A DNA stretch of 64,000 nt, from positions 28,784-92,783 of the forward strand of contig CADASN010000006.1 in the NCBI GenBank assembly GCA_902790635.1. The letters are read 5' to 3'. The notes beneath the pieces are model-generated. The model was given only the letters and a program-made list of their open reading frames with translations, was not told the origin of the DNA and searched no databases. The stretch comes from an uncultured Bacteroidia bacterium (lineage in GTDB: Bacteria > Bacteroidota > Bacteroidia > Bacteroidales > UBA932). This document shows, piece after piece, positions 1-8,593 of this stretch (positions within the stretch are counted from its first letter, which is position 1; each line of letters begins with the position of its first letter). The position numbers and the translations under genes were made by a program.

Positions 1-988
1 GCCGGCTCGCTGCGAACCGCAGCGGAATGCCTGCCCGCTCCGCATGGTCCTCGATCAGGTGCATGATCCCGTGCAGGCAGCGGTGAACCGCCCCGCCGTG
101 GTCATCCTTGTCGCAGAAATCCTGACGCGCGGGCCGCTCCTGGTACCGCGCCACGTGGACCGCGTGCTCGACGAGCTCGTCAATGCCTTCATTGCGCGAA
201 GCGGAAATCGGCAGGACCGGCAGGCCAAGGATCTCCTCCATCTCGTTGACGCGGATGGAGCCGCCGTTGTTGCGGACCTCGTCCATCATGTTGAGTGCCA
301 GCACCATCGGGATGTTCAGCTCCATCAGCTGCATGGTTAGGTAGAGGTTGCGTTCGATGTTGCCCGCATCCACGATGTTGATGATGCCGAAGGGCTTTTC
401 ATGCAGGATGAAATCGCGGGAAACGATCTCTTCGGAGGTATAGGGCGAGAGCGAATAGATGCCCGGCAGGTCGGTAACGAGCGTGTCGGCATGGCCGCGG
501 ATCACGCCGTCCTTGCGGTCCACCGTCACGCCCGGGAAGTTGCCGACATGCTGGTTGGCACCGGTCAGCTGGTTGAAGAGCGTGGTCTTGCCGCAGTTCT
601 GGTTGCCCGCCAGGGCAAAAGTGAGCATCGTCCCGTCCGGGAGCGGATGCTCGTGGGTCTTGTCGTGGTATTTGCCGGCTTCGCCGAAGCCCGGGTGGGC
701 GTCGGGATCGACGGAATGGACGGATGTGTCTTCCGCCAGGCCGGAGGCCGGCTCCGGCAGGTCCTCTGTCGGTTCGATGCCGATCTGTGCGGCATCCGCG
801 AGGCGCAGCGTCAGGGCGTAGCCGTTGATGAGCAATTCCATCGGGTCGCCGAGCGGGGCGTATTTGACAAGTTTGACGTGGGCCCCGGGGATGAGACCCA
901 TATCCAGGAAATGCTGGCGCAGGGTGCCTGTGCCGCCAACAGTCAGGATGACGGCATGGCCGCCGACCGGAAGTTCTCGAAGTGTCAT
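1..988 (-). CDS. feoB: FeoA-FeoB fusion ferrous iron transporter (3' end cut by window edge)
   Basis: Translation of the complement from the ATG at 988 gives an N-terminal FeoA-like SH3 domain (about residues 1-75) joined to the FeoB G domain. The GTPase motifs are visible: G1 GNQNCGKT, G3 DLPG, G4 NMMD and G5-like SASRNEG. FeoB is the inner-membrane ferrous iron permease, and FeoA is its small cytosolic partner; such fusions are common in Bacteroidetes. The membrane permease part lies beyond the left edge, so at least 329 residues are encoded here. A near-consensus -7 box (CATCTTTG) lies 22 nt upstream. The gene is transcribed away from the glycosyltransferase genes and is probably a single transcription unit. 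Confidence 0.93.
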   Translation of the reverse strand, partial: MTLRELPVGGHAVILTVGGTGTLRQHFLDMGLIPGAHVKLVKYAPLGDPMELLINGYALTLRLADAAQIGIEPTEDLPEPASGLAEDTSVHSVDPDAHPGFGEAGKYHDKTHEHPLPDGTMLTFALAGNQNCGKTTLFNQLTGANQHVGNFPGVTVDRKDGVIRGHADTLVTDLPGIYSLSPYTSEEIVSRDFILHEKPFGIINIVDAGNIERNLYLTMQLMELNIPMVLALNMMDEVRNNGGSIRVNEMEEILGLPVLPISASRNEGIDELVEHAVHVARYQERPARQDFCDKDDHGGAVHRCLHGIMHLIEDHAERAGIPLRFAASR

Positions 989-1010
989 CGTTTGCCTTTA
1001 ATCCAATTTG

Positions 1011-1018
1011 CAAAGATG
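1011..1018 (-). promoter_or_regulatory. -7 box of feoAB
   Basis: On the complement the sequence is CATCTTTG, one mismatch from TAnnTTTG. A TTG lies about 20 nt upstream, as expected for the Bacteroidetes -33 element. No Fur-type operator could be recognised with certainty. Confidence 0.5.
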
Positions 1019-1099
1019 GTACTTCTGCGCGGTTATTTCAATCCCTATTAATGGGGATTTGGTCCGGCGGGCGGAGTCTTCCAGACGGGCGGACGGAAA

Positions 1100-2026
1100 T
1101 TATTTTTCGGACAGGTTTGCCGAAAAACCAATTTCCGCTCCGCTGTCCGCCGCCGAACTTAAAAAGGCGCCCGTTTGGATAGAGGCTTCGCGGAGCGCTT
1201 CGATCTCCGGGAAGCGGGAGATCAGTTCGGGGATGAAGCGCCAGGGTACGGCGGAGAAGTTCTTGAGCCCCATGCCGACAAGCTCGAGCACCTCGCGGAT
1301 GCGAACCCGGCGCCAGGAGCGGTTCGGGTCGCAGGCCTTGACCACGGTGGCGATGCACTTGAGCTGCAGCTTCTTGTCGCGGCTGAGGCGACGGCCGCCG
1401 CGGTCGTGGACCGCCCGTGCCGCCGGCACCACGCCGCAGTACAGCTTGTGCCAGTGCAGCCGGTGGATCCAGTTGTCATCCTCGCCGTATTGCTTGAAGG
1501 CCGGCGAGAAACCGCCGACGGTCTCGATGGCCTTGCGGCTCACCAGCCAGTGCGCCGCCATCACGAAGGGCACCTCCACGACCAGTTGGTCGTTGTGGTA
1601 TCCGCGGATCGCGGCGTCGATGTATTTGCCGCATTTCTTGTCGAAGCGCTTGTCCCGCCGCCCGCCTGCATTCAGCTGCATCGGGCTGAGGATCCCCCAT
1701 TCGGGCTTGTGGGCCGCGAGGAGCTTCTCCAGCGTGTCCTTCTCCAGCCAGGCATCCTGGTTGAGCAGGTAGGCGAAGCCGTAGCCTTCGTCCAGGGCGA
1801 TGCGCAGGCCGAGGTTGTTGGCAGCGCCGAATCCGAGATTCTCCCCCGTCTCGATGATCCGGGTGCCCGGGAAATCGGTGCGGATCAGCGGGAGGGTGCC
1901 GTCCGTGGAGCCGTTGTCGATCACGACGACATCTGCCGGAAACGTGGACTTCTCCACGCTCCGCAGGCAGCGCTGGATCCATTTCAACGCATTGTAGGTC
2001 ACGATGATGACGAGGACGTTAGCCAT
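1100..2026 (-). CDS. family 2 glycosyltransferase
   Basis: This 308-residue protein starts with the GT-A nucleotide-binding strand LVIIVTYNALKW, followed by VVVIDNGSTDGT and ENLGFGAANNLG, the usual GT2 motifs. LLNQDAW stands where the metal-binding DxD normally is. It probably transfers a sugar, rhamnosyltransferase-like, onto a surface polysaccharide at the cytoplasmic face of the inner membrane; donor and acceptor cannot be read from sequence. The ATG overlaps the last 8 nt of the upstream GT2 gene, so the two are translationally coupled. No hydrophobic anchor is seen. It belongs to a small glycosyltransferase group rather than a complete O-antigen locus. Confidence 0.88.
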   Translation of the reverse strand: MANVLVIIVTYNALKWIQRCLRSVEKSTFPADVVVIDNGSTDGTLPLIRTDFPGTRIIETGENLGFGAANNLGLRIALDEGYGFAYLLNQDAWLEKDTLEKLLAAHKPEWGILSPMQLNAGGRRDKRFDKKCGKYIDAAIRGYHNDQLVVEVPFVMAAHWLVSRKAIETVGGFSPAFKQYGEDDNWIHRLHWHKLYCGVVPAARAVHDRGGRRLSRDKKLQLKCIATVVKACDPNRSWRRVRIREVLELVGMGLKNFSAVPWRFIPELISRFPEIEALREASIQTGAFLSSAADSGAEIGFSANLSEK

Positions 2027-2969
2027 GGTAGTAGCGAAGGAAAAGCTGTTTCGGGGTCTCCCGGGTGAAGATGCTGCGCGAGATGTTGCGGAAGGTCTCC
2101 CAGGCGATGCGGTTCGCCTCCGAGGGGTCGCGGCGCAGGCGCAGCGCGGCCTTGGCGCGCTTGCTGCTCTCCGCGAGCCAGACGGGCAGCGCGAGCAGGA
2201 AATATTTCACGCGGCTTCCGCCGCTGAAGAACAGGAGCGACCCGCGTACGGCGGCCGGACGGATGGCCGGGGACATGCGCGTGGCCGTAGTGCGCCACTT
2301 GTGCACGATCGTCACGGCGCGGTCCACGTAGACGCCGTAGCCCTTTTTCCGCGCCAGCGTGGAAAGGGCGATGTCCTCCGGGGTGAAGAAATAGGTCTCG
2401 TCGAACCAGCCCAGCTCCCGGAACACCTCCGTCCGGATCAGGAAAGCGGCGCCGGTGATGTTGGAACTGCGGAAGACTTCGCCGAAGAGCGGCGTTTTCC
2501 CGACGGTGTCGTCGATCGGCTCCCGGTGCAGGTGCCACTGCTGCAGCACATAGAAACGGGCGGGGTAAGGCGGGCGGCCGCAGAGCTGGAGGGAGCCGTC
2601 GGCGTTGAGCAGGCGCGGACTGACGATCGCCGCGTCGGGTGGAAGCCGGTCGAGATCGCGCACCAGCGCCCCGATCACGTCTTCGTGCATCTCCGTGTCG
2701 TCATTGACCACGAAGCAATAGCGCCCGCGCGCCTGCCGGAGGGCCAGGTTGTTGTTCTCGCTGAAGCCGCGGATCTCGTCGCTGACCACCCAGCGCACCC
2801 AGGGGAAATCGGCCTGCGCCCTCGCAAGATTCTCCGGACTGAAGCGGTAGGCCACGACGAAGCACTCGCAGGGCACGGTCGTATGCGCCTGCAGCCCCTC
2901 CAGGCAGGGGTACAGGTTGTCCAGGCGGTTCATGCAGACAATGACGATACTGACCAACGGTGCTTCCAT
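2019..2969 (-). CDS. family 2 glycosyltransferase
   Basis: The 316-residue product begins MEAPLVSIVIVCMNRLDNL and carries GT2 motifs: RGFSENNNLALRQA, a DxD-type VNDDTEMH and an ED motif FFTPEDIAL near residue 210. The open frame runs much further upstream, but the ATG at 2969 is chosen because it begins the GT-A fold and a perfect -7 box (TATATTTG) lies 5 nt before it. It forms a two-gene unit with the downstream GT2 gene, which starts inside its 3' end. Its role is presumably assembly of lipopolysaccharide or capsule side chains; the specific linkage is unknown. Confidence 0.87.
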   Translation of the reverse strand: MEAPLVSIVIVCMNRLDNLYPCLEGLQAHTTVPCECFVVAYRFSPENLARAQADFPWVRWVVSDEIRGFSENNNLALRQARGRYCFVVNDDTEMHEDVIGALVRDLDRLPPDAAIVSPRLLNADGSLQLCGRPPYPARFYVLQQWHLHREPIDDTVGKTPLFGEVFRSSNITGAAFLIRTEVFRELGWFDETYFFTPEDIALSTLARKKGYGVYVDRAVTIVHKWRTTATRMSPAIRPAAVRGSLLFFSGGSRVKYFLLALPVWLAESSKRAKAALRLRRDPSEANRIAWETFRNISRSIFTRETPKQLFLRYYHG

Positions 2970-2974
2970 CAGCA

Positions 2975-2982
2975 CAAATATA
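2975..2982 (-). promoter_or_regulatory. -7 box of the GT2 pair
   Basis: Complement reads TATATTTG, a perfect TAnnTTTG, ending 5 nt before the ATG at 2969. Transcription would start at or next to the start codon, so the mRNA is probably leaderless. Confidence 0.65.
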
Positions 2983-3071
2983 AGGATTATTTCCCATTGC
3001 TGCTTCTCCGCGGGACGAATCATCCGGCAGGCCGGGAGCGGCGGGTACTTGGCCGGGCTCCGGATAATTAT

Positions 3072-3079
3072 TATATTTG
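3072..3079 (+). promoter_or_regulatory. -7 box of the DUF616 glycosyltransferase
   Basis: TATATTTG, with TTG at 3049-3051 giving a 20-nt spacer. It is divergent from the GT2 promoter, so both glycosyltransferase units share a short control region. Confidence 0.65.
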
Positions 3080-3089
3080 CCAGACCAAT

Positions 3090-3779
3090 ATGGACAGGAT
3101 AGCGATCTATACGTGCATCATCGGCGGCTACGACGAGCTGCAGCAGCCCCGCGTGCTGGAGGAGGGCTTCGATTTCATCTGCTATGTGGGCCCAGGGGAG
3201 AAGACGCAGGAGCGCATCGGCGTGTGGGAAATCCGGGAACTGCCGGAGAGCCTGGGCGAGCCGGCGCTCGACGCCCGCTGGCCCAAGATGCACCCGCACC
3301 TGCTCCTGCCGGAGTACGAGTACAGCGTCTGGATCGACGGCAACATCGCCCTGCTGGACGGCACGCTCTACCGCGCGGCACACATCAAGGCCGCGGCGGG
3401 CGTGAAGTACAGCGGCGTGACGCATCCCGACCGGGACTGCTCGTATGAGGAAGCACGCAAGTGCTTCGACATGAAGTACCTGACGGCTTTCGGCCTGCTC
3501 CGGGTGTGGCTGTTCCTGGCCCTGCACGGCCTGCCGCGCCATGCAGGCCTCAATGAGAACAACATCATCTTCCGGCGCCACGGCGATCCGGACGTCGTGG
3601 CCCTGGATGAGCTGTGGTGGGACCGGGTGCTGCACCTGAGCCGCCGCGACCAGCTCTCGCTGATGTGGTGCCTGCGCCGCACCGGCCTCCCGCGGGACTA
3701 CCTGCTGCCCCCCGGCCAGAACGCCCGCAACCACCCGGGATTCCGCTATCTGCTGCATCCCGGAAAAAAGAATGCATAA
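3090..3779 (+). CDS. DUF616/TOD1-like glycosyltransferase
   Basis: The 229-residue protein starts MDRIAIYTCIIGGYDEL, typical of the DUF616 (TOD1/MUCI70 glycosyltransferase-like) family. It contains the diagnostic WIDGNIAL (about residue 80), and NENNIIFRRH (about residue 155) matches the second conserved block. Known bacterial members are cytosolic glycosyltransferases in surface-polysaccharide loci; the substrate is unknown. The start at 3090 follows a -7 box by 10 nt. The stop-free frame upstream overlaps the divergent GT2 gene and is not coding. It lies head to head with the GT2 pair, suggesting one glycan pathway. Confidence 0.78.
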   Translation: MDRIAIYTCIIGGYDELQQPRVLEEGFDFICYVGPGEKTQERIGVWEIRELPESLGEPALDARWPKMHPHLLLPEYEYSVWIDGNIALLDGTLYRAAHIKAAAGVKYSGVTHPDRDCSYEEARKCFDMKYLTAFGLLRVWLFLALHGLPRHAGLNENNIIFRRHGDPDVVALDELWWDRVLHLSRRDQLSLMWCLRRTGLPRDYLLPPGQNARNHPGFRYLLHPGKKNA

Positions 3780-3806
3780 ATATTTGTGTATTCGGAGGTT
3801 TTGCCT

Positions 3807-3814
3807 TATCTTTG
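3807..3814 (+). promoter_or_regulatory. -7 box of rpsP-rimM
   Basis: TATCTTTG, a perfect match to the Bacteroidetes -7 consensus, 57 nt before the rpsP ATG. The leader is long compared with most genes in the window. Confidence 0.6.
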
Positions 3815-3820
3815 CCGTCC

Positions 3821-3837
3821 GCTCCTCGAGAAGGAGC
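3821..3837 (+). promoter_or_regulatory. stem-loop in rpsP leader
   Basis: GCTCCT and AGGAGC form a perfect 6-bp stem around a 5-nt loop, shortly after the predicted transcription start. It may be a stabilising or regulatory leader structure; no known ribosomal-protein leader motif was recognised. Confidence 0.35.
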
Positions 3838-3871
3838 CATTCAGGTTTAATTTTAAAACAACAGATTCACA

Positions 3872-4411
3872 ATGGCTGTTAAGATTCGTTTACAGCGCCA
3901 CGGTAAGAAGAATTTCGCATTCTTCCACATTGTAGTGGCAGATTCGCGCTCCCCGCGCGATGGTCGTTTCATCGAGCAACTCGGCTCCTACAACCCCAAC
4001 ACCAACCCGGCTACGATTATCGTCAACTTCGAGCGTGCCCTGGCTTGGCTGAAGGTGGGTGCCGAACCGACCCTCACCGCCCGCCGCATCCTCTCCTATG
4101 AGGGTGTGATGCTTCGCCACCACCTCGACGGCGGTGTCGCCAAGGGTGCCCTGACCCAGGCTGAGGCCGACAAGAAGTGGAACGATTGGAAGGCACAGCG
4201 TGACGCCAAGATCGAGGCCAAGAAGTCCGGCATCAAAGCCGCTGACATCGAAGCCCGCAAGGCTGCCAAGGCTGAGGAAGCCAAGGTCAACGAGGCCCGC
4301 GCCGAGGCGCTCGCCAAGAAGGCCGCTGAGCTCGCCGCCCAGAAGGCTGCCGAGGCTGCCGCCGCCGAGGCTCCGGCCGAAGAGGCTGCAGAGGCACCTG
4401 CCGAGGCGTAA
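3872..4411 (+). CDS. rpsP: 30S ribosomal protein S16
   Basis: Residues 1-80 ([20 protein letters not shown]...) are classic bS16, a small-subunit assembly protein. The remaining part is a charged, Ala/Glu/Lys-rich low-complexity tail ending in EAPAEA, giving 179 residues rather than the 80-90 of E. coli; such extensions are normal in Bacteroidetes. The stop codon overlaps the rimM start by one base (TAATG), so S16 and its ribosome-maturation partner are co-translated. Regulation is presumably growth-rate linked, through a promoter with a 57-nt leader. Confidence 0.97.
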   Translation: MAVKIRLQRHGKKNFAFFHIVVADSRSPRDGRFIEQLGSYNPNTNPATIIVNFERALAWLKVGAEPTLTARRILSYEGVMLRHHLDGGVAKGALTQAEADKKWNDWKAQRDAKIEAKKSGIKAADIEARKAAKAEEAKVNEARAEALAKKAAELAAQKAAEAAAAEAPAEEAAEAPAEA

Positions 4412-4899
4412 TGCTCCAGATCGCCAAGATCCTCAAATCCAACGGCACCGATGGCGGCCTCCTCATCGGAGTGCGCGACATCGAAGTCGGGCAGATCGAC
4501 CTTCAGGAACCGGTGTTCATCGAATTCGATGGACTGCCGGTTCCCTTTTTTATCCAGTCCCTCCAGCAGCGCGGCACGTCCAAGGCCATCATCCATCTCA
4601 ACGACATCGACTCCCTGGCGGATGCCGAGGAGGTCGTCGGACGCGCCCTGTATATCGAGGGCGAATGGGAAGAAGAGGAGGAGCTGGATTTCACCGGCTG
4701 GACCCTGCTGAACCGCGGCGAGCGGGTCGGCACCGTCACCGGCATGGAGCCCATCCCCGGCAATCTCTGCCTGTATGTCAAGCCATCCTCCGGCAACCCG
4801 GCCGGCGAATCCCTCGTCCCGCTCCACGAAGACCTGATCCTGTCGATGGATCCGGACAGCCGCACCCTCGACCTGAACCTGCCCGACGGCCTGCTCTGA
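4411..4899 (+). CDS. rimM: ribosome maturation factor RimM
   Basis: The 162-residue protein has the RimM N-terminal beta-barrel (LQIAKILKSNGTDGGLLIG), the linker with ADAEEVVGRALYIE, and a C-terminal PRC-barrel-like part with LVPLHEDLI. RimM binds S19 in the head of the 30S subunit during 16S rRNA maturation. The gene directly follows rpsP with a one-base overlap, the usual rpsP-rimM pairing. It converges on the flippase fusion gene with only 13 bp between stop codons. Confidence 0.93.
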   Translation: MLQIAKILKSNGTDGGLLIGVRDIEVGQIDLQEPVFIEFDGLPVPFFIQSLQQRGTSKAIIHLNDIDSLADAEEVVGRALYIEGEWEEEEELDFTGWTLLNRGERVGTVTGMEPIPGNLCLYVKPSSGNPAGESLVPLHEDLILSMDPDSRTLDLNLPDGLL

Positions 4900-4912
4900 G
4901 GATGACCGGCAA

Positions 4913-7258
4913 TTATCTATAGGGTATCTTGAAATAGTTTCCCAGCCGGACATCCATCTCGTCCGGCTCGAAGGGCACGAACCCGCTCCAGTGGTAGAAA
5001 GTGTACTCGCCGAAGAACACGCGCCCGTCGGGGGTTTCGTAGAAATCGATGCGCACCTGCGGGAAATCTTCCGCTAGCTGCCGGGCCAGCGAGAGCATCT
5101 GGTCGAAATGCGCCGGCTTCTCCGGCGGCCGGGCCGCGTTGGGGTGGCCGTTGCGCACATCCAGGTGATTCCACGATGTGTCGAAGAAGTCGAATTTCGT
5201 CTCCTCAGCGGGGTTGTCGCGGTCCGTCGCCACGAAAAGGAAGCGCGGCTCTCCCCCGAAGCAGAAGATCTTGTAGTCCGCCAGCCCGGCACCCAGATAA
5301 GCCTCGGCGATGATCCGCGGCGGCACGCCCTTGTAGGCCCATTCGCGGTCCCGCCGCCAGTATTCGCCCTTCAGGGCGGCGGAGAGTTTCGCACAGGCGG
5401 ACGCCCGGTCGAAGGAGGCCTTGTCCGTGCAGATGAGGGTGCTGCCGCTGTCGTGTGTGCATTTCAGCACGAACTGCTCCGGGAGCGCCTCCCAGTCGAT
5501 CTGCTCCGGCCGCTCCCAGACGCCGAGCGTCGGGACGACGTGCTCCGCGCCGATACGTTCCGCGACGCAAGGCTTCACCGCCGCCTTGTCCACCAACGTG
5601 TGGTAACGGGGATTGCGGTCGCGCAGCTTCTGCCACTGGATCTTCGCGTTGAAGCCGACGGGGCCGCTCACAGACAGCGGCCGGTCGAACACGACCTGGT
5701 ATTTGGCCCGCAGGAAGGGCCCGTCCGGCAGCCATTTCCCGATCTTGCGGAGGATCAGGCCGCGTTCTCCGGCCGTCAGCAGGATGTACCAGGTATAGTG
5801 CGCGACGGTGAGCCACCCGTACAACGTCCCGAGCAGCAGGCGCCAGAAGGGAGCCATCGTCGTCAAGTGCAGCACGATGGATACCGTCATGGACAGGCAT
5901 CCCGTCCCCAGGAACATCCCCAGCAAGCGCAGGAAAGGCCGCACCGGGAACGCAGCCAGCCGCTGCGCGAACACGATGCGCTGCGCCAGGACGGCCAGAT
6001 AGACTGCGATGAAGATGACATAGGCCACGGCCGGGCCGGCGCCCAGCTTGAACGCCAGCCACACCAGCGGCAGGCCCAGATAGGAAGTCAGGCCGGTGAC
6101 CAGGTAATAGTGCTTAACCTTGCCCGTGGCCTGCACCAGCGTCAGCAGCGGATTGCCCACCAGGTCCACCAGCAGGCCGACCAGCGTCAGGCGCAGGAAA
6201 TCCGCGGCATGCGGCGGCACCTTGTCGGGGCCCAGCCACAGGTCCAGCAGCCACTCCGCCTCGCCCATCACCGGGATGAGAAAGATCATGATCACCAGCC
6301 AGGAATACTTTGCTCCCTTGCGGACCAGCTCGAAACAATAAGCCCGCTCGCCGGCCGCCCACGACTTGGTGATCTGGGGGTTCACGGCCGTCAGGAAATT
6401 GGACACGAACTGCTTGACGATATTCTCCACCTGCAGGGCCACCCCGCGCGCGGCATTCACCGTCACACCGAAGAACAGGTTGGTCACCTGGTTGACGCCC
6501 TGCGTGTTGAAGACATAGGCACTGGAGCCGAAGAAGCTCCAGCCCGCGAAGGCAGTCATCTCCCGCACCAGCGCGCCGTCCCAGGCCAGCGGGCCGCGGC
6601 TTTCCGCGAAATGCCTCCGGCAATAGAAGCCATAGGCGAGCCGCACCAGCACGGCCACCGCCAGCATCAGTACGGCATAGCTGACCAGCTTGTCCGCCGG
6701 CGAGATGTAGAGCAGCAGCGCGACACCCAGTTTGAGCAGCGCTTCGCCGAGGCTGATCACGGCAAAGGCCGACATGCGCTCGTGGGCGATGATCGTCGCG
6801 TTGTAGGGCACCGAGAGCAGGCTCACCACCAGCACGCCCAGCGAGCAATGGAGCACCCACCGGGCAGCCTCCATGCGTCCGTCCGGAATGTCCAGCCGGT
6901 GGCCGAGCCACCAGGCTCCGGCCGTCTCCACGAGCACGACGAGCAGCAGGGCCAGCCCCAGCTGGATGATGATCCCCGTCGAGAAAATGCGGCGCAGACG
7001 CACCGGATCGTCCTCGTCCATGTGCGTGGCCAGGTAGCGGCTGATCGCCGCGGACAGCGAGGTCGTCAGGAAGGTGAACACGGTCACCACCCCACCCACG
7101 ACATTATAGACACCATAGTCGTCGATACCCAGCGTCCTGAGCACCACACGCGAGGTGAACAGGCCGATGAGCATCAGCAGGAACATGCGGAAATAGAGCA
7201 GAAGGGTATTGCGAGCGATCCTCCTGCTGTTCTCCGAGAGTTGTCCTGCGGCAGGCAT
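4913..7258 (-). CDS. Wzx-like flippase fused to TupA-like ATP-grasp domain
   Basis: One 781-residue frame encodes two proteins' worth of sequence. Residues 1 to about 480 are a multi-helix MATE/Wzx-type polysaccharide flippase (RNTLLLYFRMFLLMLIGLFT, GIDDYGVYNVVGGVVTVFTF). From about 490 comes a TupA-like ATP-grasp domain (FNAKIQWQKLRDRNPRYH, FVLKCTHDSGST, RIIAEAYLG, VRIDFYETPDGRVFFGEYTF), a family linked to surface-polymer modification. The first half should move lipid-linked sugars across the inner membrane; the second probably forms an amide or other bond on the same polymer in the cytoplasm. Its start overlaps the ispE stop (TAATG). No frameshift or stop interrupts the junction. Confidence 0.85.
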   Translation of the reverse strand: MPAAGQLSENSRRIARNTLLLYFRMFLLMLIGLFTSRVVLRTLGIDDYGVYNVVGGVVTVFTFLTTSLSAAISRYLATHMDEDDPVRLRRIFSTGIIIQLGLALLLVVLVETAGAWWLGHRLDIPDGRMEAARWVLHCSLGVLVVSLLSVPYNATIIAHERMSAFAVISLGEALLKLGVALLLYISPADKLVSYAVLMLAVAVLVRLAYGFYCRRHFAESRGPLAWDGALVREMTAFAGWSFFGSSAYVFNTQGVNQVTNLFFGVTVNAARGVALQVENIVKQFVSNFLTAVNPQITKSWAAGERAYCFELVRKGAKYSWLVIMIFLIPVMGEAEWLLDLWLGPDKVPPHAADFLRLTLVGLLVDLVGNPLLTLVQATGKVKHYYLVTGLTSYLGLPLVWLAFKLGAGPAVAYVIFIAVYLAVLAQRIVFAQRLAAFPVRPFLRLLGMFLGTGCLSMTVSIVLHLTTMAPFWRLLLGTLYGWLTVAHYTWYILLTAGERGLILRKIGKWLPDGPFLRAKYQVVFDRPLSVSGPVGFNAKIQWQKLRDRNPRYHTLVDKAAVKPCVAERIGAEHVVPTLGVWERPEQIDWEALPEQFVLKCTHDSGSTLICTDKASFDRASACAKLSAALKGEYWRRDREWAYKGVPPRIIAEAYLGAGLADYKIFCFGGEPRFLFVATDRDNPAEETKFDFFDTSWNHLDVRNGHPNAARPPEKPAHFDQMLSLARQLAEDFPQVRIDFYETPDGRVFFGEYTFYHWSGFVPFEPDEMDVRLGNYFKIPYR

Positions 7259-8013
7259 TACTTTCTGAATAAGCCGAATACGGCTGAGCCGGAGCCGGAC
7301 ATCGAGGCATAGACCGCCCCTTCGGCATAGAAGCGCTCCTTGAGCCGCTCCACCTCCGGGTGGATCGGGAACACGGAAGCCTCGAAATCATTGAACAGCA
7401 CGTCCGGCCACATCTCCACCGGGTAGCGGAGCGCTTCGCGGAGCGGAGGCAGGGCGAGCCGTTCGCGCGGCGTCACGCGCGAATAAGCCTCACTCGTGCT
7501 CACGCGCACCCCTTCAGGCACCTCAACGCGGAGTTCGTAGGGCGACAGGTCGATCTCGTACTCGGAAAGGACATCCCCCCGTCCCTCGCCGAACATCGGA
7601 CGGTTGTAGATGAAGAAAGAGCAGTCAGATCCCAGGCAGGCGGCATAGTCCGCCAGCTGCCAGTCTTCGAGGCCCAGGTGGAACATCTCCGTCAGGGCCA
7701 TCAGCGTGAAAGCGGCGTCCGCGGAGCCGCCGCCGAGGCCGGCACCCACGGCGGAGCGCTTCTCCAGGCGGATCTCCACCGGCGGCAGGTCGAAATCCGA
7801 CTTGAGCAGGTGGTATGCACGCAGGGTCAGGTCGTCATCCCAGGTCACATTGTCGGAGGCGACGAAGCGAAGCGTGTCCGACGGCACGATCTCGAGCGAG
7901 TCCGACATCCCGAAATACGGGACGAACAGCGTCTCGATATCATGGTAACCGTCCGGGCGGCGTCTCAGGACACTGAGTCCGAGGTTGATCTTGACATTAG
8001 GGAAGACTTGCAT
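7258..8013 (-). CDS. ispE: 4-diphosphocytidyl-2-C-methyl-D-erythritol kinase
   Basis: IspE phosphorylates CDP-methylerythritol in the MEP isoprenoid pathway. The 251-residue protein shows PNVKINLGLSVLRRRPDGYH at its N terminus, with the catalytic Lys and substrate-binding His. The GHMP-kinase ATP loop is AVGAGLGGGSADAA (about residues 87-100), and the C-terminal motif is SMSGSGSAVFGLF. It overlaps the end of sufD by 17 nt and the flippase start by 1 nt, so it is deep inside the suf operon. The partner gene ispD is elsewhere in the window (34.5 kb). Confidence 0.96.
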   Translation of the reverse strand: MQVFPNVKINLGLSVLRRRPDGYHDIETLFVPYFGMSDSLEIVPSDTLRFVASDNVTWDDDLTLRAYHLLKSDFDLPPVEIRLEKRSAVGAGLGGGSADAAFTLMALTEMFHLGLEDWQLADYAACLGSDCSFFIYNRPMFGEGRGDVLSEYEIDLSPYELRVEVPEGVRVSTSEAYSRVTPRERLALPPLREALRYPVEMWPDVLFNDFEASVFPIHPEVERLKERFYAEGAVYASMSGSGSAVFGLFRK

Positions 8014-8593
8014 GGATCTCTTCAGCTATTTCGGCGGGCAGGCGGCGGAGCACCGGAGCGAGGAAGGCCTGCATCTGGAGATGCCGGGCTTCCGCCTCGG
8101 GGATGCCGCGCGAACGCAGGTAAAACAATTCGTCAGGATTCAGATAGCCGGTCGTGGCGCCATGCGAACACTGCACGTCGTCGGCATAGATCTCCAGCTG
8201 CGGCCGGGTCTCCACCCGGGCCGTGTCGCTGAGCAGCAGGGTATGGTTCTCCTGATACGCCTCCGTCTTCTGGGCGTCCGGAGCCACGTAGATGAGACCG
8301 TCGAAGGCGGCGCGGGCCGTCCCGCCGACAATCCCCTTGAAGAGCTGGCGCGAGCTGCAGCCGCCCGTCGCATGACGGACGAGCACCCGCAGGTCCACCC
8401 GCTCCGCCCCGGGACAAAGATACACGCCGGCCAGGTCCAACCGGGCACCGGGGCCGGCCAGATCCACCTCCATCGACAGCCCGGCGTCCGTGCCGGGCGG
8501 GATCACCAGGGTCATGGACAACTCCTCCCCGGCGTCCAGCCGGAGAAATTGCGGCGCACAGTCGCGTCCGATGACATAGATTCTGCTATCCAT
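7997..8593 (-). CDS. sufD: SufD, short form (core domain only)
   Basis: SufD pairs with SufB in the SufBC2D Fe-S scaffold. This product has only 198 residues, where the family usually has 400 or more; the N-terminal helical domain is missing. What remains is the beta-helix core and the conserved C-terminal signature DDVQCSHGATTGYL, then ELFYLRSRGI. Thus the Cys and His at the SufB interface are kept. The start at 8593 is chosen because it overlaps the sufC stop by 8 nt, as elsewhere in this operon. Its position after sufC supports the call. Confidence 0.85.
   Translation of the reverse strand: MDSRIYVIGRDCAPQFLRLDAGEELSMTLVIPPGTDAGLSMEVDLAGPGARLDLAGVYLCPGAERVDLRVLVRHATGGCSSRQLFKGIVGGTARAAFDGLIYVAPDAQKTEAYQENHTLLLSDTARVETRPQLEIYADDVQCSHGATTGYLNPDELFYLRSRGIPEAEARHLQMQAFLAPVLRRLPAEIAEEIHASLP

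Noticed and set aside
5108-7312. 734-codon plus-strand frame over the flippase gene
   Set aside because: It is low-complexity Arg/Gln/His-rich sequence typical of an antisense shadow in G+C-rich DNA.
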